From: CAYSFE01 sp964430225
GTDB lineage: Bacteria; Patescibacteriota; Dojkabacteria; GCA-016699595; JBAXKR01
DNA length: 45,821 nt
Assembly (NCBI GenBank): GCA_964430225.1
Contig: CAYSFE010000006.1
Coordinates: forward strand, 1 to 45,821
Direction: 5' to 3'
The notes beneath the pieces were generated by a model. That model was not told the DNA's origin. It did not search any database and saw only the letters and a program-made list of their open reading frames with translations. Below are positions 1-8,055 of the stretch, one piece after another; the stretch's first letter is position 1; each line of letters begins with the position of its first letter. Made by a program: the position numbers and the translations under genes.

Positions 1-1502
1 ACCTCTCTTATGAGTGAAGAGTCTTTAAGCTCATTTAAAAGAGGATTTTTGATGTACTTTGTATTGGGAAGAGATAGTCTAAGAAATCCTGCTATCTTGT
101 CATCTTTGATTGTGTCAAAAGAAAGGAAGTATTCTGTTGAATATGGAGTCTTATATATTATTCTATTAAGCTTTAATTCATTTTCTTTAATATCCCTTAC
201 CTTTACTTCACGAGATCTAATATCTGTTAGAGTTCCACCAGATTCTTTCACATTATTCTCTATCACTTCTCTTAAGTTTGTACTTTTATTCCCAGCTACA
301 ATATCTGTTCCTGGTATATCTCTAATTAGTCTATTTATTCTTATGAACCTAGGAACATGAACTACACACTTTGAAATGAGATCTACTAATTCCTTTGTTG
401 TGTAAGGTCTATATTTCCCCTTCTTATATATTTCATTTAGCTCTGTATTTTCAATAATCGATGTTGGATATATTTTTAGTTCATCAGGTAATATTTCTTT
501 ATCAAAAAGTTTTAAGAAATCTAAATAGTCTGATTTAGGAGTTGCTCCATATAGATTAGGCATCCAGTGAGCATGTATTTTAAAAGCAGCTAGGCGAAGT
601 AGTTTAATAGCTTTCTTAGTTTCCTTTATTCCATGTCCTCTTTTATTCATCTTTAATATTTCATCATCAAGAGATTGAATCCCAATTTGTATCTTTGTAG
701 CTCCAAGTCTTCTTAAATGAATCACCTCTTCTTCATTAATACTATCCGGTCTAGTTTCAAGAACTAATCCTACATTTCTATGTTTAGCAGTTTCATTTTT
801 CTTTTGGGCTCGCTCAAGCCCTTTATATAGTTCATCAAGATTCATGTTTCGTTTACCCACTAAATATGGCAACCCCCTTACTGAAGTCTTTTGAACACCT
901 TTAAGAGTTGGATCTTGTTCATCTTCAGGAATATCTTCTAGAGTTAAGTTGTTTTTAGTCTTAAGGCTATTTAGTGCATCAAAACATCTTTTAATGAACC
1001 ATACTTGATAGTCTTTAGGATAGAATGACCATGTACCACCTAAGACTAATAGCTCTATTTTATCTGTAGTATGTCCCATATTTTCAAATGCTCTCATTCT
1101 GTTATATACCTGAAGATATGGATCAAAGCTATTTCTCTCTGCTCTTTGTGCTCCTGGTTCATCTTTTAAATAGCTCTTTGGCATTCGAATATCAGTAGGA
1201 CAGAATATACATTGTCCTGGACATTCAAAGGGCCTGGTAAGTACAGTTACAGGTACTACTCCACTTTGAGTTCGAACAGGTTTCATCTGAATACGCTGAA
1301 TAAAGTGTTGATCATACTTGTACTTCCCCTTCTTACAAAGTTCTTGATACGTCATGATAACTTCAGTTTTAGAAATGACTCCTTTTCGCCCAACGGAAAA
1401 GTTTCTAACAACTGTATTCATATCAGTTTCCTTAGAAGAAAGAAGGTAGTCTATGAGATCTATAACGTTCTTATCTATTTTTTTAAGTGTATATATTGCC
1501 AC
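1..1502 (-). CDS. elp3: Elp3-like radical SAM/GNAT tRNA-modifying enzyme, 3'-truncated by window edge
   Basis: Reads off the left edge, so about 500 codons are present and the C-terminal end is missing. Elp3 catalyses carboxymethyl-type modification of the wobble uridine in tRNA, using a radical SAM domain and an acetyl-CoA-binding GNAT domain. The family signature is clear: residues 94-101 read CPGQCIFC, giving the CxxxCxxC cluster for the 4Fe-4S centre. Other Elp3 blocks follow: YLKDEPGAQRA, LGGTWSFYP, VLETRPDS, IQIGIQSLDD, HAHWMPNLYGATP and VPRFIRINRLIRDIP. The GNAT domain begins near the edge (YKTPYSTEYFLSFD, AGFLRLSLP). The frame has a TAA just upstream and no early ATG. I choose GTG at 1502 because a TATAAT lies 7 nt before it, as in other leaderless genes here; TTG a few codons upstream is possible. 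Divergent from the small ORF at 1583. Elp3 is archaeal/eukaryotic in classic examples but also occurs in some bacteria. Confidence 0.93.
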   Translation of the reverse strand, partial: MAIYTLKKIDKNVIDLIDYLLSSKETDMNTVVRNFSVGRKGVISKTEVIMTYQELCKKGKYKYDQHFIQRIQMKPVRTQSGVVPVTVLTRPFECPGQCIFCPTDIRMPKSYLKDEPGAQRAERNSFDPYLQVYNRMRAFENMGHTTDKIELLVLGGTWSFYPKDYQVWFIKRCFDALNSLKTKNNLTLEDIPEDEQDPTLKGVQKTSVRGLPYLVGKRNMNLDELYKGLERAQKKNETAKHRNVGLVLETRPDSINEEEVIHLRRLGATKIQIGIQSLDDEILKMNKRGHGIKETKKAIKLLRLAAFKIHAHWMPNLYGATPKSDYLDFLKLFDKEILPDELKIYPTSIIENTELNEIYKKGKYRPYTTKELVDLISKCVVHVPRFIRINRLIRDIPGTDIVAGNKSTNLREVIENNVKESGGTLTDIRSREVKVRDIKENELKLNRIIYKTPYSTEYFLSFDTIKDDKIAGFLRLSLPNTKYIKNPLLNELKDSSLIRE

Positions 1503-1509
1503 AAGAGAT

Positions 1510-1515
1510 ATTATA
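1510..1515 (-). promoter_or_regulatory. -10 box of elp3 (TATAAT)
   Basis: Perfect TATAAT on the minus strand, 7 nt from the proposed GTG start. This predicts transcription starting at or next to the start codon. No clear -35 was found. Confidence 0.5.
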
Positions 1516-1582
1516 TCAAGCTCTTGCAAAACAATTTATTTATTCGTAGAATATTCGGTAGATACTTTTTAACTCTTCTAAG

Positions 1583-1843
1583 ATGCAAACAGACATGAAC
1601 CTAGATACAGAACAAAAAGTAGACATGGTATGCTCCTTCCTAAAAAACCAAATAAAGCCCCTATATTTCAGGTATATGGATAAGACAGTGAGGATAAATA
1701 GGACGGATATGGTGAATAGGATGTTTAGAGGAAATGAAACTGTTTACTTTATTTCCGCTTCTAATGACACAGCCTGCTATTACTTCAGATATGAGACATC
1801 AACACTTAGGTGGATATTAGAAAAGGTATGGTACAAAGAATAA
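1583..1843 (+). CDS. Small hypothetical protein, first gene of NYN-polY cassette
   Basis: Encodes 86 residues with no family I recognise. The protein is aromatic- and Met-rich, with a C-terminal segment YYFRYETSTLRWILEKVWYKE-like in character (Tyr/Trp-rich, probably beta then helix), no signal peptide and no membrane span. The ATG at 1583 is one choice; a second in-frame ATG lies at 1595. It overlaps the NYN gene by 16 nt, and the NYN gene abuts the Y-polymerase gene, so the three are probably co-transcribed from the 1503-1582 divergent region. Tight translational coupling suggests a role alongside the nuclease or polymerase, but the sequence does not say which. Confidence 0.6.
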   Translation: MQTDMNLDTEQKVDMVCSFLKNQIKPLYFRYMDKTVRINRTDMVNRMFRGNETVYFISASNDTACYYFRYETSTLRWILEKVWYKE

Positions 1844-2442
1844 CCAAACTTAAAACCTACTGCTTTATAGATGCCTCTAATCTTTTTTATGGAGGAGTGA
1901 AGGAACTTGGATGGAAAGTTGATTACAAGAAACTCATAAAGCATCTTAAAGAAAAATATAACACTACAAACGTATTATATTATGGTGGAATTGATACATG
2001 TGGATTTAGTTACGCTACCCTTCCTACAAAAGACTTCCCTATTGAACTCCTTATATCATATCTCTCAAAACTAAAAGATGAGCAGTCAATAATGGCTCTT
2101 AAACGAGCAAGGTTTTACTCTAAGCTAAAGAGTTTTGGATATGAATTAAAACTTAAACCACTAAAGTTTATACGAGAAATTTCTGGAACTATTAAAAAGA
2201 AAGCTAACTGTGATGTTGATTTAACATTTGATGCGATGAGATTAAAAGATGAATTCAATAGCTTTGTTCTATTATCTGGAGATGGGGATTTCATAAAACT
2301 ACTACTCTACTTTAGGGAGCAAGGAAAACAAGTACATATAATCGCCAATCAAAATAGAACTGCATTTGAAATTAAAAAAATATTTTGGAAAGAATTTACT
2401 GCAGTAGAAAGATTTAAGGATTCTGTTGAATATAAAAATTGA
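1828..2442 (+). CDS. NYN-domain (PIN-like) ribonuclease-type protein
   Basis: A 204-residue protein with the NYN fold signature of metal-dependent PIN-like nucleases: FIDASN (Asp15, Asn18), a central CDVDLTFD (Asp129, Asp131, Asp135) and LSGDGDF (Asp152, Asp154). These acidic residues match the expected metal-binding set, so the protein is probably catalytically competent. Relatives of LabA/NYN type act on RNA. I prefer ATG 1828; a GTG at 1810 would add six residues but increase the overlap with the upstream ORF. The stop codon TGA (2440-2442) overlaps the left arm of a hairpin that covers the polY ribosome-binding site, suggesting translational coupling. It is encoded between a small orphan and a lesion-bypass polymerase. 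Confidence 0.85.
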   Translation: MVQRITKLKTYCFIDASNLFYGGVKELGWKVDYKKLIKHLKEKYNTTNVLYYGGIDTCGFSYATLPTKDFPIELLISYLSKLKDEQSIMALKRARFYSKLKSFGYELKLKPLKFIREISGTIKKKANCDVDLTFDAMRLKDEFNSFVLLSGDGDFIKLLLYFREQGKQVHIIANQNRTAFEIKKIFWKEFTAVERFKDSVEYKN

Positions 2443-2476
2443 GAGGGAGGCACTCCATTATGAGCATCGCCCTCTC
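2441..2476 (+). promoter_or_regulatory. Hairpin enclosing the polY start codon
   Basis: GAGAGGG (2441-2447) and CCCTCTC (2470-2476) are perfect 7-bp complementary arms. The loop holds the ATG at 2460, and the left arm and its edge hold the SD-like GGGAGG. Ribosomes finishing the NYN gene (stop 2440-2442) would melt it. No T-run follows, so a terminator is less likely. Confidence 0.5.
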
Positions 2477-3776
2477 TACGTTTAGTAATTACATTATTAC
2501 ATATTTTAAAGCCTTGTCAAGAGCCCTGATCCGTCAAAACAGAAGAATTATGCATATAGATATGAATTCTTTTTTTGCTTCAGTGGAGCAACAAGCCAAT
2601 CCATTTCTAAGAGGTAAGTCTGTTGGTGTAAGTAGTGGTATAGATGATTACAATGCAGTATTAGCTGCTTCCTACCCTGCTAAAAAGATGGGTATAAGGA
2701 CAGGAACAAGAAACTATGAAGCAAAACTTCTTGATCCAAGTATTATCATAGTTCCAGTATCACATAATAAATATTACGACTATTCTGTAAAACTACTAAA
2801 TATATTTCAAAAGTTCTGTCCAGTGGTAGAAGCATATAGTGTTGATGAGGCATTCTTAGATTTTACTCACTTTGAAACTGATTATGAAAAACTTCAGGAA
2901 ATTGCTCTTAATATTAAGGAATATATTAAGAAGGAATTAGGAGACTCTATACTCTGCTCTATTGGAATATCCACTAACAAATTACTTGCTAAAGTAGGAT
3001 CTGACTATCAAAAACCTAATGGTTTGACAGTCATAAAGTATAAAGATAGGCTAAAATACCTAGATAGCATGAAAATAGGCGATATATGGGGCTTTGGATA
3101 CAGTGTAACTGGAAAATTAGGTAATCTTGGTATTGTAAATACATCTAAACTACGATATTTGAGTACTACTGTTTTAGGAGACCTCTTTGGGAGTTACAGG
3201 TATAGAATATTGGAAATTGCAAATGGTAACGACTACTCTCCCGTTAAGAATACAGCTTTAACAGAAGTAGAATACTTACCCCAAAGTATGGAGCACGCTC
3301 ATGTTATTGGAGTCCCTGAAAAAGATAAGGACAAGGTCCTAAGACTTATAAGGAAACTTTCTGAAAACTTAGGACATAAACTTAGAAGATATGATCTCTA
3401 TGCCAACCATATTTTTTTTAATTGTCGTGATCAAAAAGTGTTTGGAATAAATTACTCCTCCCCTATTCATTCCACAAACTTAGGTATAGATATTTTTCAT
3501 GTATGTAAAAATATATTTGAGAAGTATTACAAATTTGAAAAGTTAAATTGTAAATATATTAGAGTTGGAGTTACTGATTTAGTTCAGCAAAAAAACTATT
3601 CTCTATTTGATTTTGAAAACAAAGAACATTTAAAGAATATTAAAATTACACATGTAGTAGATGATATTAATGAAAGATTTGGAGGGTATAGAATTAAGAG
3701 TGCAGATATTTTGTATCATGATGTTAAAGAAGGAAAGTATAAAGTAGAAAGACCTCACTTTGGATTTCATGGATAA
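2460..3776 (+). CDS. Y-family (DinB/UmuC-like) translesion DNA polymerase
   Basis: A 438-residue lesion-bypass polymerase. The canonical core starts at residue 31: MHIDMNSFFASVEQ carries the first catalytic Asp34. AYSVDEAFLDF carries the catalytic Asp129-Glu130. GISTNKLLAKVGSDYQKP is the typical palm/thumb segment, and the C-terminal third is the little-finger region. I favour ATG 2460 because GGGAGG lies nine bases upstream; starting at 2550 would give only the conserved core and has no SD or -10. The TTG at 2439 overlapping the NYN stop is less likely. The first 30 residues are unusual and overlap a hairpin. Downstream is a strong terminator shared with groEL. Context suggests a DNA-damage cassette; whether it is SOS-like is inference. 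Confidence 0.9.
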   Translation: MSIALSTFSNYIITYFKALSRALIRQNRRIMHIDMNSFFASVEQQANPFLRGKSVGVSSGIDDYNAVLAASYPAKKMGIRTGTRNYEAKLLDPSIIIVPVSHNKYYDYSVKLLNIFQKFCPVVEAYSVDEAFLDFTHFETDYEKLQEIALNIKEYIKKELGDSILCSIGISTNKLLAKVGSDYQKPNGLTVIKYKDRLKYLDSMKIGDIWGFGYSVTGKLGNLGIVNTSKLRYLSTTVLGDLFGSYRYRILEIANGNDYSPVKNTALTEVEYLPQSMEHAHVIGVPEKDKDKVLRLIRKLSENLGHKLRRYDLYANHIFFNCRDQKVFGINYSSPIHSTNLGIDIFHVCKNIFEKYYKFEKLNCKYIRVGVTDLVQQKNYSLFDFENKEHLKNIKITHVVDDINERFGGYRIKSADILYHDVKEGKYKVERPHFGFHG

Positions 3777-3778
3777 GA

Positions 3779-3804
3779 AAAGAGGGACCCTAAGGTCCCT
3801 CTTT
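3779..3804. terminator. Bidirectional intrinsic terminator between polY and groEL
   Basis: Perfect 11-bp stem AAAGAGGGACC / GGTCCCTCTTT with a 4-nt loop. A/T runs at both sides suit termination of both convergent transcripts. Confidence 0.85.
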
Positions 3805-3820
3805 GAATACTATTAATGGA

Positions 3821-5437
3821 TTAGTAATCCATTCCCATTCCTGCTGGCATTGTTGCTTTCTCTTCTTTCTTTTCAGGAGCATCTACTACAACTACTTCTG
3901 TTGTAAGTAACATCATTGCTACTGATGCAGCATTCTCAAATGCAAGTCTTGTAACTTTTACAGGATCAATAATTCCTGCTTCTATCATATCTACAAACTT
4001 ATCATTTCTTGCATCATATCCAACATTTCCTTTTATCTTTTCAACAATAACTCCACCATCTTTACCAGCATTTTCAGCAATTTGACGTGCAGGTTCTTCA
4101 AGAGCTCTATAAAGAATGTCTATTGCCAAAGCTTGATCACCTTTAAGTTTAAGAGTCTTTAAAGATTCACGTGCATTCATTAAAGCAACTCCACCTCCGC
4201 ATACTATTCCCTCTTCAATTGCTGCTACTACTGCACTCTTTGCATCATCTACTCTGTCTTTTACTTCTTTTTGTTCTACTTCAGTTGCTGCACCTACTTC
4301 AAGTACTGCTACTCCACCAGATAGCTTAGCAAGTCTTTCAGCTAATTTTTCTTTGTCATAGCTAGAAGTTGTTTTTTCCATTTCATTTTTAATAGCTACA
4401 ACTCTAGACTCAAGAGCTTTCTTAGTTCCCTTTCCATCTATGATTACTGTTTCTTCTTTTCTAACGATAACTTTTTTAGCTCCTCCTAAATCACTTAGTT
4501 CAGCACTATCTAATTTCTTTCCAAGATCAGATGAAATTACAGTAGCTCCAGTAAGGACTGCTATATCTGCTAATACATCTTTTCTTCTATCACCAAAGCT
4601 AGGTGCTTTTACTGCTACAACATTTAATATTCCTTTTAGTTTATTTACTATTAAGGTTGTAAGAGCTTCGCCTTCTACATCTTCTGCAATGATTACAATA
4701 TCTTTAGATCCACTTTGTGCGATCTTTTCTATGAGTGGAAGCATATCTTTTATAGCAGATAGTTTTCCATCTGTAACGATGATATGTGGGTTTGAAATTA
4801 CAGCTTCCATCTTATCTGTATCAGTCATGAAGTATGGAGAGACATATCCTTTATCAAATGTCATTCCATCCACATACTTTGTATTTATTCCAAATGTTTG
4901 TCCATCTTCTACTGTAAGTACTCCATCTTTTCCAATCTTTTCATATACCTCTGCTAAAGCATTTCCAATCATAGTGTCTCCATTTGCACTTATCGTTGCT
5001 ACTCTTCTAATATCTTCTTTTCCTTTTACTTCTTTAGACATTGATTTAAGAGATTCAACAATTGCTTCTACTCCCTTCTCTATTCCTCTTCTTAAATCCA
5101 TTGGATTAGCACCTGCTTCTACATTCTTTAGTCCAGTATTTAAAATTGCCTGAACAAGTAAGGCTGAAGTAGTTGTTCCATCTCCTACTCTATCTACTGT
5201 TTTAGAACATGCTTCTCTTACTATTTGAGCACCAGTATTTTCTGTTTTATCCTCTAACTCAATTTCTTTTGCAATAGTTACTCCATCATTTGTAATGTGT
5301 GGAGCTCCATATGATTTAGAAAGAACTACATTTCTTCCCTTAGGACCAAGTGTAGTTTTAACAGCATCTGCAACTGCATCTACTCCCCTCTTTAAGGCTT
5401 TTCTAGCAGAGCTTGAATATATTATTTGTTTAGACAT
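3821..5437 (-). CDS. groL: Chaperonin GroEL (60 kDa)
   Basis: A 538-residue cytosolic chaperonin subunit that folds client proteins in a double-ring cavity capped by GroES. Hallmarks include VKTTLGPKGRNVVL, VGDGTTTSALLVQAI (ATP site), KAPSFGDRRK and the GGGVAL block near residue 410. The length matches the family. The C-terminal tail is odd: it ends with a short Lys/Glu stretch and ATMPAGMGMDY rather than the long GGM repeat. It lies 27 bp downstream of groES, so the two form one operon. No SD is obvious in the short spacer. Confidence 0.98.
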   Translation of the reverse strand: MSKQIIYSSSARKALKRGVDAVADAVKTTLGPKGRNVVLSKSYGAPHITNDGVTIAKEIELEDKTENTGAQIVREACSKTVDRVGDGTTTSALLVQAILNTGLKNVEAGANPMDLRRGIEKGVEAIVESLKSMSKEVKGKEDIRRVATISANGDTMIGNALAEVYEKIGKDGVLTVEDGQTFGINTKYVDGMTFDKGYVSPYFMTDTDKMEAVISNPHIIVTDGKLSAIKDMLPLIEKIAQSGSKDIVIIAEDVEGEALTTLIVNKLKGILNVVAVKAPSFGDRRKDVLADIAVLTGATVISSDLGKKLDSAELSDLGGAKKVIVRKEETVIIDGKGTKKALESRVVAIKNEMEKTTSSYDKEKLAERLAKLSGGVAVLEVGAATEVEQKEVKDRVDDAKSAVVAAIEEGIVCGGGVALMNARESLKTLKLKGDQALAIDILYRALEEPARQIAENAGKDGGVIVEKIKGNVGYDARNDKFVDMIEAGIIDPVKVTRLAFENAASVAMMLLTTEVVVVDAPEKKEEKATMPAGMGMDY

Positions 5438-5464
5438 GTGTAAAAAAGTAATAAGTTATTTTGA

Positions 5465-5767
5465 TTATGAGACAACAGCTAGTAGATCACCTTCATCCAT
5501 TATGAGGTATTCTTCTCCATCAACTTCAATTTCTTCAGGTGAATATTTCTTGAATACAACAATATCTCCAACACTTACATTAAAAGGAATCTTCTTTCCA
5601 TCTTTATCTAGTTTTCCAGTACCTAAAGCAACAACACTACCCTTTTGTTTTCTTTCTTTTTCAGCAGTATCAGGAAGAACTATTCCAGAAGCAGTCTTTT
5701 TGTCATCTTGTAATGTTTTAATTAACACATTACCGCCAAGTGGCTTTATATTTACCTTTTTAGACAT
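5465..5767 (-). CDS. groS: Co-chaperonin GroES (10 kDa)
   Basis: A 100-residue co-chaperonin cap for GroEL. The start NIKPLGGNVLIKTL, the mobile loop with KTASGIVLPD near residues 25-35, GSVVALGTGK and VVFKKYSPEEIEVDGEEYLIMDEGDLLAVV match the family along its length. It is the first gene of the groES-groEL operon. Upstream on the same strand, TATAAC at 5785-5790 is a candidate -10, leaving a short leader. A spaced inverted repeat (5804-5848) sits further upstream; it does not match CIRCE. Confidence 0.97.
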   Translation of the reverse strand: MSKKVNIKPLGGNVLIKTLQDDKKTASGIVLPDTAEKERKQKGSVVALGTGKLDKDGKKIPFNVSVGDIVVFKKYSPEEIEVDGEEYLIMDEGDLLAVVS

Positions 5768-5803
5768 ATTTAAAACATTAAAAAGTTATATTGCAGTCAA
5801 GAT

Positions 5804-5848
5804 TTTAGCAGACAACACCCTTGTTTGACAATGGAAAGGGGTGCTAAA
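5804..5848. repeat. Spaced inverted repeat upstream of groES
   Basis: TTTAGCA (5804-5810) and TGCTAAA (5842-5848) are perfect arms 31 nt apart, with an internal CCCTT/AAGGG pairing. One arm overlaps the stop codon of the upstream gene. It could be a heat-shock operator or a weak terminator. Spacing and sequence differ from the CIRCE element (TTAGCACTC-N9-GAGTGCTAA). Confidence 0.35.
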
Positions 5849-6365
5849 GTAAGTTTTGATAATTAGCTAGACCATCAAATAAATCATCAGGAACATAATA
5901 TTTTCTATTTCGTTTAATAAATGCTTCAACTAATCTATTACAAACAGGAGTAATAATGCCTTTTAATCCTGATCTTTCTGACCTAATAAATCGAACCCCT
6001 TTGGGAATATTTTCTAAAGTTCTGTTTACATACCACATCTCATTTGCTAAATGTACTAATGAGAATAGCGAATTTGAATTTAAAAATTGAGTACCATCTG
6101 CCTGATATCCCGAAATTATTTTTGCATTATTTATCATGTCTCTTGCACCAGCAATTAATGCATATTCAATAGCTGAACGCGCAGAAGCTTTTACATCTTC
6201 AACGCCTTCTATCCCCTTCCCTGCCCCTAAAAAAGAAAGTCCCATTAATAAATGGTTAATTCCATATATTGTTATCGGCTTAGGATTTAAGTGGCCAGTG
6301 CCTTTATGAAGAATGTCCCAGAATTCTTTTCCAATAGTTGGTAGATCACCCGAGCTTACTGACAT
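5844..6365 (-). CDS. Hypothetical protein (orphan pair, gene 2)
   Basis: A 173-residue protein I do not recognise. It is probably soluble and mainly helical, with no signal peptide or membrane span. Notable segments are GINHLLMGLSFLGAGKG near residue 35 (small-residue rich), a central LVHLANEMWYVNRTLENIP, and a basic patch RFIRSERSGLKG / FIKRNRKYY toward the C-terminus that could bind nucleic acid (inference). It follows the gene at 6388-6891 by 22 nt in the same direction, so the two look like a small operon just upstream of groES. Confidence 0.6.
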   Translation of the reverse strand: MSVSSGDLPTIGKEFWDILHKGTGHLNPKPITIYGINHLLMGLSFLGAGKGIEGVEDVKASARSAIEYALIAGARDMINNAKIISGYQADGTQFLNSNSLFSLVHLANEMWYVNRTLENIPKGVRFIRSERSGLKGIITPVCNRLVEAFIKRNRKYYVPDDLFDGLANYQNLL

Positions 6366-6387
6366 TAGTTTTACAGATAAAATATAT

Positions 6388-6891
6388 TTAACTTATGTTT
6401 GAGAATTTTATAACTGCAACTTCATTTACTGCATGTAATATGTCTAAGTGACCACCACTCAATCTATGAGTGACCTCCCTTGCTAAAGCATTAGCTACCT
6501 TTCTTAGCTCGGGATTCTTTTGAATACTAACTATTTCTTCATCACTATCCATTAAGTCAATTAACTGATAAAAGAATGCAGTATTTGCCCTTGCTTTATT
6601 AAATGCTAACAAATGATCCTCTCTTAATAAACGATTAGCCTGTTTTGATCCTTTCCACTTTGCTTCAAATATATCCATTAAATCACTTTGAATTCCTAAA
6701 GAGTAATCAAGTTCATGTCTAATATCTTTTATAGCAGCAGCAACATATCTATTTGGTTTAGCAATAGCTGATAACAAGACACAGCTAAAAGCATGTGTAC
6801 GTGCGGAATCTCGTATTATTGGATCAACAAGATAAGTAGATACATCTTTATAATCTAATGTAATAATAGGTTTATCAGGTGTGGCTGTCAT
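6388..6891 (-). CDS. Hypothetical protein (orphan pair, gene 1)
   Basis: A 167-residue soluble, Ala- and helix-rich protein without recognisable domain. Features are a His/Arg-containing middle (AAAIKDIRHELDYSLG), a Lys/Arg-rich segment KWKGSKQANRLLREDHLLAFNKAR and a C-terminal REVTHRLSGGHLDILHAVNEVAVIKF. It is divergent from ruvX, with 55 bp between the two start codons, and probably co-transcribed with 5844-6365. No function can be assigned. Confidence 0.6.
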   Translation of the reverse strand: MTATPDKPIITLDYKDVSTYLVDPIIRDSARTHAFSCVLLSAIAKPNRYVAAAIKDIRHELDYSLGIQSDLMDIFEAKWKGSKQANRLLREDHLLAFNKARANTAFFYQLIDLMDSDEEIVSIQKNPELRKVANALAREVTHRLSGGHLDILHAVNEVAVIKFSNIS

Positions 6892-6931
6892 TTATATTGA
6901 ATAAAAAATATATAGCCGGGATTATATCATA

Positions 6932-6940
6932 TGTTAGAAT
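6932..6940 (+). promoter_or_regulatory. Extended -10 promoter of ruvX (leaderless)
   Basis: TGTTAGAAT is an extended -10 (TGn plus TAGAAT). Exactly 6 nt separate it from the ATG, so the mRNA should begin at the start codon. Confidence 0.6.
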
Positions 6941-6946
6941 GATTCC

Positions 6947-7318
6947 ATGCCTATTTTATGTATTGATTTAGGATCTAAAAAAACTGGTGTAGCTATATCT
7001 TACGACCCATTTGTTGTAGCTGAATCACTTTCAACAATATTTCATTCATCAGAAAAAGAATTATTAAATATTCTATTAAATATTATTGATTCTAAAAAAG
7101 TTTCTAAAATAATATTTGGTTTACCATTAGGCCCTAAAGGAGCTATTAGTAAGCAAAGCGAGAATGTTAAAAGATTTGCTTCTTTGATTGATAGAGATAT
7201 CGAAAAAATATTTATTGATGAATCTCTTACCTCTAAGATTGGCGAAAAATATAATTCAGAGGATGTTGATAGTGTTGCAGCTAAATTAATCTTACAGGAA
7301 TATCTATCTGAAATTTAG
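6947..7318 (+). CDS. ruvX: RuvX/YqgF-type RNase H-fold nuclease
   Basis: A 123-residue protein of the YqgF family, an RNase H-like fold implicated in Holliday-junction resolution and 16S rRNA 5'-end maturation. Motifs: CIDLGSKKTGVAIS with Asp7, IIFGLPLGPKG near residues 55-64, FIDESLTS with Glu92, and VDSVAAKLIL with Asp108. The acidic triad is therefore intact. It is shorter than the usual 135-150 residues and has the start directly preceded by an extended -10. It is convergent with the molybdopterin enzyme gene, 11 bp apart. Confidence 0.88.
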   Translation: MPILCIDLGSKKTGVAISYDPFVVAESLSTIFHSSEKELLNILLNIIDSKKVSKIIFGLPLGPKGAISKQSENVKRFASLIDRDIEKIFIDESLTSKIGEKYNSEDVDSVAAKLILQEYLSEI

Positions 7319-7329
7319 ACTTCGGCGTT

Positions 7330-8055
7330 TCATTTCCTATTAAGTTTCTTGTATACCTCAGCCTTTATGGATCTTGCTATATCGTTCTCATATCTATCTT
7401 CAGTAAACAAATCAGCCTTATCAGCATATCCCCTAGCTTCCCAAAATCCTAATGTATGATTTTTACTAAACTCTATTTCAGTACAATACTTGGCACCTTT
7501 CCATGCAAATAGATCAGGGATTATTGATCTCATAGGACCACCATGATCAACTGACAATACTTCTCCATTTGCTTTGGTTGCTAAGATACAAGTAGGGTAA
7601 TATATTTTATCTTCCTCTATAAAAGAATGTTCTGATTTAAATTCTTTTCTTTCATCGTGAGAAATAGGGAAGTAGAGTAGTTGTTTTTTATTGTCAAACA
7701 TTATGGAAGTAGAGTAGTGGATCTCATCATTTGATTTAAAAGCTACTGAAGTAGCCGTATCCTTTGGTTTTACGAGCTTTACGATATCATAGAAATTTAC
7801 TCCCTCCCACACCATATTATATATACTCCACTTAGTAACACAGTGCATATCTGCCACTTGTTTAAACTCTGATAAATTATTAAATTCTTCCCAGTTAAGT
7901 ATCATTTCATTTTCAACTTCTCCATATATTTTTAAACTCCAATTCTTTAAATCTATAGAAGGGGAGTAGCCAGCAGTAAGAACTGGCCAAGGAATTTTTC
8001 CGAGTGAATTCGGCTTGATACGATACTGACCTTTTGGTAAAAAATCATTAGACAT
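7330..8055 (-). CDS. Molybdopterin-dependent (sulfite oxidase-fold) oxidoreductase
   Basis: A 241-residue enzyme of the sulfite-oxidase / MsrP (YedY)-like molybdopterin family. Visible hallmarks are VADMHCVTKWS with the Mo-ligating Cys72, DHGGPMRSIIPDLFAWKGAKY (Asp170 to Tyr190; cofactor binding, with Arg176 and Lys186/189), and GFWEARGY near residue 205. It has no Tat or Sec signal and no haem domain, so it looks cytoplasmic, unlike MsrP. It overlaps the IMPDH/GMP reductase-like gene by 8 bp, indicating co-translation. Such enzymes are not expected in streamlined genomes lacking molybdopterin synthesis, and none of the moa/moe genes are in this window. The substrate is unknown. Confidence 0.88.
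   Translation of the reverse strand: MSNDFLPKGQYRIKPNSLGKIPWPVLTAGYSPSIDLKNWSLKIYGEVENEMILNWEEFNNLSEFKQVADMHCVTKWSIYNMVWEGVNFYDIVKLVKPKDTATSVAFKSNDEIHYSTSIMFDNKKQLLYFPISHDERKEFKSEHSFIEEDKIYYPTCILATKANGEVLSVDHGGPMRSIIPDLFAWKGAKYCTEIEFSKNHTLGFWEARGYADKADLFTEDRYENDIARSIKAEVYKKLNRK

Noticed and set aside
10..360. Plus-strand ORF of 116 codons at the left edge
   Set aside because: It is antisense to the well-supported elp3 GNAT region and has no family features. Similar long antisense ORFs lie opposite groEL, recA and others.
5804..5848. CIRCE heat-shock operator before groES
   Set aside because: The arms resemble TTAGCA/TGCTAA, but the spacing is 31 nt instead of 9 and the ACTC/GAGT parts are missing.
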